DNA of 64,000 bases from positions 2,829,501 through 2,893,500 of the forward strand of contig NZ_CP083956.1 in the NCBI RefSeq assembly GCF_006442795.2, given 5' to 3'. Each line of letters begins with the position of its first letter. Within the stretch, counting starts at the first letter, position 1. The translations under genes were made by a program, and so were the position numbers. Below are positions 50,634 through 58,032 of this stretch, in pieces. The notes below the pieces were generated by a model, which was not told the DNA's origin, made no database searches, and worked only from the letters and a program-made list of their open reading frames with translations. The DNA is from Mesorhizobium sp. B1-1-8. Its GTDB lineage: Bacteria; Pseudomonadota; Alphaproteobacteria; Rhizobiales; Rhizobiaceae.

Positions 50634-51635
50634 TCAAGCCGCCAGCAGCTGCTTGCGGTCGACGCGCTCCTGCTGCGGCGAGCGGGCGTAAAGCTCACGG
50701 TAGCACTTCGAGAAATGCGAGGCCGAGACGAAGCCGCAGGCCACCGCCACCTCGACCACCGGCATAGACGACTGGATCAAGAGATGCCGGGCACGGTCGA
50801 GACGGATCTCCAGATAATAGCGGGCAGGCGAGCGGCCCATCTCGGTGCGGAACAGGCGCTCGATCTGCCGGCGCGACAGGTCGACATGGTCGGCGATCTC
50901 AATCAGCGACAGCGGCTCGGAAAGGTTGGCTTCCATCAGCTCGATGATGGTCAGCACCTTGGAATTCTGGACGCCGAGGCGGGCGCGCAGCGGCAGGCGC
51001 TGGCGGTCGGTCGGGCTGCGGACGCGGTCGGTCAGCACCTGCTCGCAGACGCGGTTGACGAGGCTTTCGTCGAAATCGTCGCCGATCAGCTTCAGCATCA
51101 TGTCGAGCGCAGCGGTGCCGCCGGCGCAGGTGTAGACATTCTGGTCGATCTCGTAGAGATCGGCAAAGACGTTGGCCTTCGGGTAGGCTTCGGAGAAGCC
51201 CGGCAGGTTTTCCCAATGGATGGCGCAGCGCTTGTTGGAGAGCAGCCCGGCGGCAGCCAGGATATGCGCGCCGGTGCATAGACCGCCGACGGCAACGCCG
51301 CGATTATATTCCTCGCGCAGCCAGGCGAAGGCCGACCTGTTCTGATAGCGCTCGACATTGATGCCGCTGCAGACGATGGCCATGTTGGGCCGGTCCGGCC
51401 CGGCCATCTTCTTGCGCTCTTCCTCCAGCGAGGTGTTGACGGCGCATTCGACACCGTTCGAGGCGCGCACCGGCTTGCCGTCGATGCTGGCCAGACGCCA
51501 GCGATAGGCCTCGTAGCCGAGCATCCGGTTGGCCGAGCGCAGCGGGTCGAGCGCCGTGGCAAAGGCGATCATGGTGAAATCGGGGACGAGGAAGAATACA
51601 AACGATCTTTTGATCGGATGCTTTACGGCATTCAC
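50634..51635 (-). CDS. GlxA-family AraC-type regulator (GbdR-like)
   Basis: A 333-residue regulator with an N-terminal DJ-1/PfpI-like domain (residues about 10-185; VCSGINVERY, GGLCTGAHILAAAGLL) and a C-terminal AraC DNA-binding domain (about 230-325; SLIEIADHVDLSRRQIERLFR, VAVACGFVSASHFSKCYRELY). Pseudomonas GbdR, which senses glycine betaine and dimethylglycine, has this architecture; several rhizobial GlxA proteins sit beside demethylation genes as here. Start GTG at 51635 with GAGG 7 nt upstream. It may activate the importer and FAD-GcvT genes on its left; the ligand is inferred from context. Confidence 0.88.
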   Translation of the reverse strand: MNAVKHPIKRSFVFFLVPDFTMIAFATALDPLRSANRMLGYEAYRWRLASIDGKPVRASNGVECAVNTSLEEERKKMAGPDRPNMAIVCSGINVERYQNRSAFAWLREEYNRGVAVGGLCTGAHILAAAGLLSNKRCAIHWENLPGFSEAYPKANVFADLYEIDQNVYTCAGGTAALDMMLKLIGDDFDESLVNRVCEQVLTDRVRSPTDRQRLPLRARLGVQNSKVLTIIELMEANLSEPLSLIEIADHVDLSRRQIERLFRTEMGRSPARYYLEIRLDRARHLLIQSSMPVVEVAVACGFVSASHFSKCYRELYARSPQQERVDRKQLLAA

Positions 51636-51669
51636 GGGGGAACCTCACGCGGCCATGACGCGAACAGAA

Positions 51670-51763
51670 TGTCGCGAACAGCATAGCGACATCAGGAAAA
51701 ATCATTCCTGTCAATCGGGTAGGCGGCTAAGTGAAGACTAAATTTGCGACATGGGTCGCAAAT
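51670..51763. promoter_or_regulatory. Palindromes upstream of the GlxA-family gene
   Basis: Two dyads lie 35-128 bp before the gene: TGTCGC-N10-GCGACA (51670-51691) and a perfect ATTTGCGAC-ATGG-GTCGCAAAT (51742-51763). The half-site GTCGCAAA also occurs at 44294-44301, upstream of the 853-residue FAD-GcvT gene. They look like binding sites of the regulator, perhaps autoregulatory; not proven. Confidence 0.5.
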
Positions 51764-51892
51764 GGGCAATTCTGCCCGTAAAGTGAGTGCAATTGGCTGA
51801 GCGCGAAAATGAAAACGCCGCCTCGGCGAAACCGGGCGGCGTTGCACGCAATTCAGTGGAACGGCATCAAATGCCGTCGGCAAGCGGCTGGC

Positions 51893-52027
51893 TCAGGCAA
51901 CAAAGCCGAGACGGGCAGCAGCCATGGCGCCGGTCTGGCCGGGCATGGTGTTGGCGAGGCGCTGACGCTCGAGAGCGGTCGTCAGGTTCATTTCGCGGCG
52001 GGTGAACAGGCGGGCAAAAAGCTTCAT
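51893..52027 (-). CDS. 44-residue small protein
   Basis: A short frame starting MKLFARLFTRREMN and ending AAARLGFVA. ATG at 52027 has a good ribosome-binding site (TGGAGATGACA) directly before it. The N-terminal half is basic and amphipathic (K, R, R, R with F/L), the C-terminal half Ala/Gly-rich. No recognised domain; the size, context and ribosome-binding site are like the DUF1127-type small proteins nearby. GlxA lies 258 bp away on the same strand, and the spacing holds the dyads noted above. Confidence 0.55.
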   Translation of the reverse strand: MKLFARLFTRREMNLTTALERQRLANTMPGQTGAMAAARLGFVA

Positions 52028-52289
52028 TGTCATCTCCATTCGGTTGCTCAGACGGGTCGCCTTCGCTTGATGGAGTGGGGCAGCTCGTTTGCTGACGTGG
52101 ATATAGGCTTGCTTCAGCAGAAACTAAATCGCAAAAACGAAGCGCTTGATATGAAAAGCGACATGGATTGCGACGTCCTTGGGCAGCTTGCCCGAAATTT
52201 GTGATTATCTACAATGACTTAATCTGAAAATTAACCCGCTATGCAGCTTGTTCATATGCGTCATGCAGCGGCGGCATGGCTCTAAAAAC

Positions 52290-52307
52290 TCGTTTGATCA
52301 CAAACGA
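52290..52307. promoter_or_regulatory. Perfect palindrome TCGTTTG-ATCA-CAAACGA
   Basis: 7-bp arms at 52290-52296 and 52301-52307. The same halves recur upstream of the LysR gene at 52713-52736. It lies between two small-protein genes in a 331-bp gap (52028-52358) that otherwise contains only the terminator at 52308-52337 and AT-rich promoter-like DNA around 52190-52240. Confidence 0.55.
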
Positions 52308-52337
52308 AAGGCCTGCCGAGCTGACGCGGCAGGCCTT
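52308..52337 (-). terminator. Terminator hairpin after the 61-residue protein
   Basis: AAGGCCTGCCG (52308-52318) pairs perfectly with CGGCAGGCCTT (52327-52337), 8-nt loop. On the minus strand it follows the small-protein stop by about 20 bp, then a short T-containing run (TTCGTTTG). The run is weak. Confidence 0.65.
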
Positions 52338-52358
52338 CAGTCCCGAATGCACACTTTG

Positions 52359-52544
52359 TTACTTCGCTCCGGCCCAGCTTCCAACGCCGAGGCGCGTACC
52401 GGTCTTGGCATCGGCGGCTTCCGGCCAGCCGATATCCTTCTGCAGTTCGATCGGCAGCGCATGGATGGCGCGTTCGGTCTGGTAGCGGGCGCGAGCCGCG
52501 CTGAATTCGGTCGCGAGCCGACCGATGGATGACAGGATAGACAT
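52359..52544 (-). CDS. DUF1127-like small protein 1
   Basis: A 61-residue protein. Residues about 20-40 contain RARYQTERAIHALPIELQKD and then IGWPEA, the HALP-x-E/D-xx-KDIGW pattern typical of rhizobial DUF1127-like small proteins. ATG 52544 with GGAG upstream. DUF1127 proteins are basic/amphipathic peptides under stress or LysR (VtlR-type) control in alphaproteobacteria; their role is unclear, with RNA-binding proposed for some members. Divergent from the LysR gene with 219 bp between. A paralogue is at 55054. Confidence 0.72.
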   Translation of the reverse strand: MSILSSIGRLATEFSAARARYQTERAIHALPIELQKDIGWPEAADAKTGTRLGVGSWAGAK

Positions 52545-52712
52545 TCTCTTTCTCCTCGATTCGGGCAGGGAGGCGCCCGGCAATGCGTTACGTCAGTTCT
52601 GTTTCAGCTTCATTTCACGTCGATTGCAGGTTTGTGTCGTGTGGTTTCATGGCTGCTTTTGGCAGCATCCTTAATCGACCGAGTTGACTATGCGCCCGGA
52701 GTGATGTTCAAT

Positions 52713-52736
52713 CAAACGAAATGGAATGATCGTTTG
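52713..52736. promoter_or_regulatory. Inverted repeat CAAACGA-N10-TCGTTTG before the LysR gene
   Basis: Arms at 52713-52719 and 52730-52736, 28 bp before the start codon. Internal sequence CAAACGAAATGGAATG is nearly repeated as CAAATGAAATGGAAAG at 55389-55404 upstream of the second small DUF1127-like gene. It could be the LysR autoregulatory site. Confidence 0.5.
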
Positions 52737-52763
52737 CATCAGAAAAATTGAAGGCAAGCTCCG

Positions 52764-53663
52764 ATGAACGCCCCGCTCAATCACCCCTTGCCGCTGCTCG
52801 ATCTCGACGTGTTGCGCACCTTCGTGGCGATCGCCGAGACCGGCAGCTTCACCACCGCCGCCAATGCGGTGTTCCGCACGCCGTCGGCCGTCTCCATGCA
52901 GATCAAGAAGCTGGAGGATATTCTCGGCCGCTCGGTCTTTGCGCGCGACGCGCGTTCGGTGACGTTGACCACGGATGGCGAAATGCTGCTTGGCTATGCG
53001 CGCCGGCTGCTTTCGATCAATCGCGAAGTGGTGTCGAAGTTCATCATTCCCGACATTGTCGGCGTGGTGCGGCTGGGCTCGCCTGACGACTATGGCGAGC
53101 GTGTGCTGCCGCATGTCCTCAAGCGCTTCGCGCAGTCGCATCCTTCGATCGCCGTCGATGTCACCATCGACCAGAGCAGCAATCTGCGCCGGCGTATGGA
53201 CGACCGGGCGCTCGACATCACGCTGCTGACCAATTCCTACAAGACCAGCGCACTGGGCGCCGAGGTGCTGCTCACCGAGCCGATCGTCTGGGCCGGCGCT
53301 AAGGGCGGCTGTGCGCATCTGCGCGAACCGCTGCCGGTATCGCTGTGGGAGGAGGGCTGCGCCTGGCGGGCCGGGGCGCTGGAAGCGCTCGGCCGCGAGG
53401 GCCGCAACTACCGCATTGCCTATATGAGCGCCCACACGGCCGGCCAGCGCGCCGCGATCATGGCCGATCTCGCGGTCGCGCCGCTGCCGAAATCGTTCCT
53501 CGGCGACGATATGGTCGAGCTTTGCCCGAAGGACGGCATGCCCGACATCGGCACCTACAATCTCGCCATGGTGGTGGCGCCGGACGCCAGCGCGCCGGTG
53601 AAGGCGGTCGCCGACCACATCAGGGCGACGTTCGAACTGTTCCGGGAAACCGGAAAATTCTGA
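52764..53663 (+). CDS. LysR-family regulator (VtlR/LsrB-like group)
   Basis: A 299-residue LysR protein. The winged helix is at the N-terminus (LDVLRTFVAIAETGSFTTAA ... TPSAVSMQIKKLEDILGRSVFAR, about residues 14-62) and a LysR substrate domain follows from about 95. The N-terminus LDLDVLRTFVAI and the neighbourhood of small DUF1127-type genes recall Brucella VtlR and Sinorhizobium LsrB, which control small-protein genes. It may regulate the two flanking small-protein genes, which share palindromes with its own promoter. The ligand is unknown. Confidence 0.85.
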   Translation: MNAPLNHPLPLLDLDVLRTFVAIAETGSFTTAANAVFRTPSAVSMQIKKLEDILGRSVFARDARSVTLTTDGEMLLGYARRLLSINREVVSKFIIPDIVGVVRLGSPDDYGERVLPHVLKRFAQSHPSIAVDVTIDQSSNLRRRMDDRALDITLLTNSYKTSALGAEVLLTEPIVWAGAKGGCAHLREPLPVSLWEEGCAWRAGALEALGREGRNYRIAYMSAHTAGQRAAIMADLAVAPLPKSFLGDDMVELCPKDGMPDIGTYNLAMVVAPDASAPVKAVADHIRATFELFRETGKF

Positions 53664-53700
53664 CGGGCGTCATGGACCGGGTTTCGGTGCTCAGCGACGG

Positions 53701-53935
53701 TTGACCGAAATGATTGACGAGCTTGGCTGGTCGGACACGCCAGTCATTGGGCGAACTTGCCGCTTCCGATGTCGAGCAGTGGGCAGACCTGATCGAACTC
53801 AGGGACGATATCAACTACCAGCCGGACCTGAGCGAGGAAATCGTGGCGGCGATTTTCGTGCTTGCCAATCCGCTCATCAACGGAACTCTCGACAAAACCC
53901 TGGCCGTCGAATTGACCGTCTCCCTTTCAGCCTGA
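53701..53935 (+). pseudogene. Possible frameshifted gene remnant
   Basis: Two overlapping frames read like one protein: TTG at 53701 gives LTEMIDELGWSDTPVIG, and the +1 frame continues LGELAASDVEQWADLIELR, then DDINYQPDLSEEIVAAIFVL to a stop at 53935. A one-base indel near 53745-53750 would join them into about 75 residues. No family recognised. It runs into the 3' end of the opposite-strand hydrolase, so one of the two ends is unusual. It could also be a spurious frame; confidence is low. Confidence 0.35.
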
Positions 53936-54831
53936 CTGTACGCTTCACCCTTGAGGAACGATGCGATGCGTTCACGCGCGCGCCGCGCCTCCGGCATGTC
54001 GATCAGCGGCCAGACATGGAACATGCCTTCCTCGTAAACGACCTCCATCTCGACGCCCGCGGCGCGGGCCTTTTCGGCAAAGATCAAATTGTCGGGGCTG
54101 AGCAGGTCGCGCGAGCCGGTGAGCAGCAATGTCTTCGGCAGCACCGAGAGATCGCCATAGAGCGGGCTGATGCGCCAATCGGCGCGATCGATGCCGGCAC
54201 TGTAGAGCCGGATCGCCTCCATGCCGCCCGGAATGCCGAGCCAGGGATCGTTGCGCTCCGCCTCGAACACCTCCGGATTGGAAAGCGACATGTCGAGCCC
54301 AGGCGAGATCAGCACGTGGCGCGACGGCGAAGGCAGGCCTTCCTCGGCCGCCATCATGGTGAGCACGACCGCCATGGTGCCGCCGGCGGAATCGCCCATG
54401 AAAATGATGTCCCCGGCGTCGGTCTCGCTGAGCATGCGCCGGTAAACGTCGCCGACCATGCCGAACATGGCGTGGAAATCATGTTCCGGCGCAATCGGGT
54501 AGATCGGCACCGTGACGCCGAAGCCCAGTCGCTCCGCCATCTCGGCGATCAGCACCCAGTGATAGGAGGAGATCTCGAAGACGAAGGCGCCGCCATGCAG
54601 ATAGAGGATGCGCCGCTGCTCGCCAGGCTTGGGTGCGATTTCATAGACGGGAAAGCCGTCGACGCTGCTTTCGGTGATGTCCAGCCGCGCCTTGAGCAAC
54701 GCCGGCGGATGATGGTCCTCTGTCTTGCGGGCATAGGCGATCCAGCGCTGCAGGTTTTCAGGACTGGAAAAGGCCTTCTTGCGGCTGTGCCTGAGGATGA
54801 ACGAGACGACGTGGCTTTTCAAACTGGGCAT
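53815..54831 (-). CDS. Alpha/beta hydrolase of the hormone-sensitive lipase/esterase group
   Basis: A 338-residue hydrolase. The oxyanion motif is HGGAF (YLHGGAFVFEIS near residues 81-92), the nucleophile elbow is GDSAGG (about residues 145-150), and the acid and base come later in GSRDLLSPDN and EGMFHVWPL. The start ATG 54831 is preferred over a frame 14 codons longer, as the earlier residues are basic and not conserved. The C-terminal 38 residues after FLKGEAYSQ look non-family and overlap the possible remnant on the other strand, so the natural end may have been shifted. Substrate: a short-chain ester. Confidence 0.85.
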   Translation of the reverse strand: MPSLKSHVVSFILRHSRKKAFSSPENLQRWIAYARKTEDHHPPALLKARLDITESSVDGFPVYEIAPKPGEQRRILYLHGGAFVFEISSYHWVLIAEMAERLGFGVTVPIYPIAPEHDFHAMFGMVGDVYRRMLSETDAGDIIFMGDSAGGTMAVVLTMMAAEEGLPSPSRHVLISPGLDMSLSNPEVFEAERNDPWLGIPGGMEAIRLYSAGIDRADWRISPLYGDLSVLPKTLLLTGSRDLLSPDNLIFAEKARAAGVEMEVVYEEGMFHVWPLIDMPEARRARERIASFLKGEAYSQAERETVNSTARVLSRVPLMSGLASTKIAATISSLRSGW

Positions 54832-54943
54832 GTGAATACACGAACTTCGGCGGAGCCGACTAACCCCCCGCACTCCGAAGATTGTGCCTCAGTTAAAAAT
54901 GTCAAGGTTTTCCACGGGCACATCGGCGTGAAGCCGGCGGCGC

Positions 54944-55054
54944 TCAGCGCCGTGCCGGCAGCAGCGCGGCGCGCAGCTTGTTGTCAGCGGCCGCCTTGGC
55001 CACACGCTGGCCCCGGCGCTTGCCGAGCAGTTTGCATTTGTCGGCGAAACTCAT
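54944..55054 (-). CDS. 36-residue basic peptide coupled to the DUF1127-like gene
   Basis: The frame MSFADKCKLLGKRRGQ ... LLPARR ends at 54944. Its ATG shares a base with the stop of the preceding small gene (TGATG), so it would be translated by coupling. About a third of its residues are Lys or Arg. No family recognised. The evidence is context and length only, but it is a compact, clean frame; a Cys and a KRRGQR run suggest nucleic-acid contact. Confidence 0.4.
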   Translation of the reverse strand: MSFADKCKLLGKRRGQRVAKAAADNKLRAALLPARR

Positions 55055-55239
55055 CAGCGCGGCGTTCCCAAGAGCAGCGCGGCAAGCGTTGCCTGCGGGT
55101 CGACGGGCGGCGAAGCCGGCCAACCGATATCCTTCTGGACATGCGCCGGCAGGCTGTTGAGCGCACGAACCGCCCTGTCCCTGGCGTGGGCCTGCCGGAT
55201 GGACACACCGAAGCGGCCGAGATTTTCGAACATCGACAT
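55054..55239 (-). CDS. DUF1127-like small protein 2
   Basis: A 61-residue paralogue of the gene at 52359, same length. Shared core: RAVRALNSLPAHVQKDIGWP versus RAIHALPIELQKDIGWP, about residues 24-42. Strong ribosome-binding site AAGGAGATAAAA before ATG 55239 (an ATG two codons later is also possible). Its promoter region (55240-55420) is packed with palindromes. It probably forms a two-cistron unit with the 36-residue peptide. Confidence 0.72.
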   Translation of the reverse strand: MSMFENLGRFGVSIRQAHARDRAVRALNSLPAHVQKDIGWPASPPVDPQATLAALLLGTPR

Positions 55240-55330
55240 TTTTATCTCCTTTGAAGAGCAGCGGCGGCCAAAGGGCTATCCTCCGCCGCCGTTCGATGTC
55301 CGTTAAATGCTTCACGTATGTATCGGATGG

Positions 55331-55394
55331 ATTTCGCGAAATGAGCGTTTCGGTTTCCGGATGGCGTGAATCCGGAAACATTTGCATACAAATG
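55331..55394. promoter_or_regulatory. Cluster of three palindromes upstream of DUF1127-like gene 2
   Basis: ATTTCGCGAAAT (55331-55342, perfect), GTTTCCGGAT-N7-ATCCGGAAAC (55353-55379, perfect 10-bp arms) and CATTTG-CATA-CAAATG (55379-55394, perfect) lie within 64 bp, 92-155 bp before the small-protein start. Such dense dyad symmetry suggests several regulators or one oligomeric regulator such as LysR. Confidence 0.55.
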
Positions 55395-55417
55395 AAATGG
55401 AAAGAGCGAGTCCGCCT

Positions 55418-55543
55418 GGAGCGTTTCACCGTTTCACGGAAACGGCGAACCGCTCTATCTCTTTGTTTTTACGCAATTCCGGACGGAAGGCTACGGCGAA
55501 GTCGCCGAGCCTAACCGTGCCAGACTTTTCCTGGAATTGCTCT
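55418..55543. repeat. Dispersed palindromic repeat with an internal extra hairpin
   Basis: GAGCG ... CCGTTTC-ACG-GAAACGG ... CGCTC (55419-55455), then TTTGTTTTTACGCAATTCCG and, further on, CTTTTCCTGGAATTGCTC. This recalls a repeat common in Mesorhizobium-type genomes (GCAATTCC/GGAATTGC arms). A small extra hairpin, AGGCTacGGCGA with its mirror (55488-55512), splits the second half. It fills the 312-bp gap at 55240-55551 together with the palindromes above. Confidence 0.7.
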
Positions 55544-55551
55544 AAGGCCGG

Positions 55552-57621
55552 CTATTCCCGGCCGCGCCTTGCAGCGCGCTCTTCGCGCGAGCGGCGGCGC
55601 GGGGTGGCGTCGCCGGCGCTGCCGTCCTCGCTTATCGCCTTGCGCGGCGGCAGCTTCACCGCGGCCGCCAGTTTCGGGAACGGGTCGACCTTGTTCGGCA
55701 GCGCCATGGCGTAGACGAAGTGCTCCTGGAATTTCGGCTCCAGCGCCGTCTCGATCTTCTCGATCCGGCTGACCGTCTCCTCGATCTCGCGGCGATAGCC
55801 GCGATTGAGGAGCGCCATGCGGGCGCCGGCGCCGGCGGCATTGCCGACCGCCGAGACCTTGTCGAGGTCGCAGTCCGGGATCAGCCCCAGCACCATGGCG
55901 TATTTCGGATCGATGAAGGAGCCGAAGGCGCCGGCGAAATGGATGCGGTCGACATGATCGGTGTGCTGCTTTTCCATCAACAGCTTGGTGCCGGCGTAAA
56001 GCGCTGCCTTGGCGAGCTGGATGGCGCGCACGTCGTTCTGGGTGATGGTGATCTTCGGCTCGCCGTCCTTCAGCACATAGGAGAAGGTGCGGCCATTGGC
56101 GACGATGCGCGGCGAGCGCGCGCCGAGCGAACCGTCGACGACGCCGTCTTCCGAAATGATGCCGGCGAGATACATCTCGGCCACCACCTCGATGATGCCC
56201 GAGCCGCAAATGCCGGTGACGCCGGTCGCCTGCACGCTGTCGGCGAAACCGGGCTGATCGGACCACAGCTCCGAGCCGATGACGCGGTAGCGCGGCTCCA
56301 ACGTGTCAGGATCGATGCGCACGCGCTCGATGGCGCCGGGCGCGGCGCGCTGGCCGCCGGAGATTTCCGCACCTTCGAAGGCCGGTCCGGTGGGGGAGGA
56401 GGCGGCCACCACGCGCGCGCTATTGCCGAGCACGATTTCGGCATTGGTGCCGACATCGACGATCAGCATCATCTCTTCCTGACGATGCGGGCCTTCCGAC
56501 AGGGTCACGGCGGCGGCATCGGCGCCGACATGGCCGGCGATGCAAGGCAGCATATAGAGGCGGGCGCCCTGGTTCAGCTTCAGGCCGATATCGGAAGCCT
56601 TGATGCGCACGGCGCCCGAGACGGCGAGCGCGAACGGCGCACCGCCAAGCTCCGTCGGATCGATGCCGAGGAACAGGTGATGCATGATCGGATTGCCGAC
56701 GAAGACGGAATCCAGGATGTCGTTGCGCTGCACATTGCCTTCGGCGCAAACCTTGTCGACGAGGCCGGAAACGGCCTCGCGCACGGCGACCGTCATGCCC
56801 TCGCGGCCATCCGGGTTCATCATCACGTAGGAGACGCGGCTCATCAGATCCTCGCCGAAGCGGATCTGCGGATTGGACGTGCCGGACGAGGCGGCGACGC
56901 GGCCCGACAGCAGCGACACCAGATGCATGGCGATGGTGGTCGAGCCGATATCGCAGGCGAGCCCGTAGGCCTCATTCTTGAGGCCGGGCCAGAGCGCGAT
57001 GACACGCGCGATATCGCTGTCGGCATCCTTGTGGATGGCGGCGGTGGCGGTCCAGTTGCCCTTGCGCAGGATGGCCTGCACCTGCGGCAGCAAATAGAAA
57101 TCGAATTCGAGGCTCTTGAAGCCCCAATCCTTCATCAGCGCGATCTTCAGCCGATCGAGATCGCCGAGCGGCTTGTGCATGTCGGGTTCTTCGATCTCGA
57201 CATAGCACATGCGGATCGCCGTATCGCGGGCGATTACCCTGGTGTCGGCGTCCTTACGGATAGTCTGGGCGTTGATGACTGTGTCCTGCGGCACGTCGAC
57301 GACGAGGTCGCCGAGGATCTGCGCCGAGCAGGAGAGGCGCCGCCGCTCGGGCAGGCCGCGCACGCGCTCGTAGCGCTCCTCCTTGGCGCCCTTGGGCGAG
57401 ATGTGGTCGTTGGAGGAAACGATCTTGTGCTTGGCGAAATTGCCTTCCTGCACCTCGATCTGGCAGCGCCCGCAGGTGGCGCGGCCGCCGCAGACGCTTT
57501 CGACATAGACGCCGAGCTGGCGCGCGGCGTCGAGCACCGGTGTGCCGATCGGAAACCGCCCGCGCTTGCCGGACGGCATGAACAGCACGAGCGGATCGGT
57601 GATGTTGGGCGGCGGGTTCAT
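55552..57621 (-). CDS. ASKHA-domain corrinoid activation protein (RamA-like)
   Basis: A 689-residue protein. N-terminal [2Fe-2S] ferredoxin-like domain (Cys44, Cys50, Cys53 in CGGRATCGRC and Cys98 in LSCSAQ), then an ASKHA/DUF4445 ATPase domain (ACDIGSTTIAMHLVSL near 220-235, LIVDVGTNAEIVLGN near 387-401, GICGSGIIEVVAEM, FAGAFGSFID). In methylotrophic and acetogenic systems this protein class reduces inactive corrinoid Co(II) to Co(I) with ATP (RamA, RACo). The last 45 residues are basic. Here it lies next to the methyl-THF:corrinoid methyltransferase and MetF genes, so it would reactivate a corrinoid protein not in the window. Confidence 0.88.
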   Translation of the reverse strand: MNPPPNITDPLVLFMPSGKRGRFPIGTPVLDAARQLGVYVESVCGGRATCGRCQIEVQEGNFAKHKIVSSNDHISPKGAKEERYERVRGLPERRRLSCSAQILGDLVVDVPQDTVINAQTIRKDADTRVIARDTAIRMCYVEIEEPDMHKPLGDLDRLKIALMKDWGFKSLEFDFYLLPQVQAILRKGNWTATAAIHKDADSDIARVIALWPGLKNEAYGLACDIGSTTIAMHLVSLLSGRVAASSGTSNPQIRFGEDLMSRVSYVMMNPDGREGMTVAVREAVSGLVDKVCAEGNVQRNDILDSVFVGNPIMHHLFLGIDPTELGGAPFALAVSGAVRIKASDIGLKLNQGARLYMLPCIAGHVGADAAAVTLSEGPHRQEEMMLIVDVGTNAEIVLGNSARVVAASSPTGPAFEGAEISGGQRAAPGAIERVRIDPDTLEPRYRVIGSELWSDQPGFADSVQATGVTGICGSGIIEVVAEMYLAGIISEDGVVDGSLGARSPRIVANGRTFSYVLKDGEPKITITQNDVRAIQLAKAALYAGTKLLMEKQHTDHVDRIHFAGAFGSFIDPKYAMVLGLIPDCDLDKVSAVGNAAGAGARMALLNRGYRREIEETVSRIEKIETALEPKFQEHFVYAMALPNKVDPFPKLAAAVKLPPRKAISEDGSAGDATPRRRSREERAARRGRE

Positions 57622-57710
57622 GCTGGTACTGGTCTCGATGGCAATTGCCGATGCCGTTTAACGGATCGTTTTACTGTTGGGTGGAGTGTACGTTGGTCCA
57701 GAGGCCAATC

Positions 57711-57953
57711 ATGTCGGATCTCCTCCTGTCCGCGATATTCACGACTTTCACCATGGTCCGCCTGCTGCGAGGCCCATGGCTGCGAAATCCGCAATATCTG
57801 GCATCCGGCATCGTCGGGGCGATTGTCGGTATCTTGCTGCTGCACGGATTCTGGCCAGGATTCGACGATGACTTCATCGTCGGCGGCGTGACCGGCATTT
57901 TCGGGTCGTGGGCGGGAATGGCGCTGTTCGACACCTTCGTGGGCATGGCCTGA
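57711..57953 (+). CDS. 80-residue two-helix membrane protein
   Basis: A small protein with two or three hydrophobic stretches (residues about 3-18, 30-50 and 58-75) and acidic FDDDF near the middle. ATG 57711 is preceded by GAGG. It points away from the RamA-like gene (both promoters in an 89-bp gap) and towards the methyltransferase gene 3' end (convergent, 79 bp). No family recognised; possibly a conserved membrane protein of the corrinoid module, but context is the only evidence. Confidence 0.55.
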   Translation: MSDLLLSAIFTTFTMVRLLRGPWLRNPQYLASGIVGAIVGILLLHGFWPGFDDDFIVGGVTGIFGSWAGMALFDTFVGMA

Positions 57954-58032
57954 TCGCAAAGCAGAGCTGTCCGACCGCATTAACGATGCGATCGGTTCAA
58001 CGTGGTTTGCCATGCGGCTCACGATTGCGCGC

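Noticed and set aside
51809..52204. Plus-strand frame of about 131 codons across the small-gene region
   Set aside because: It overlaps the better-supported 44-residue gene, has no ribosome-binding site and shows no codon bias typical of this genome.
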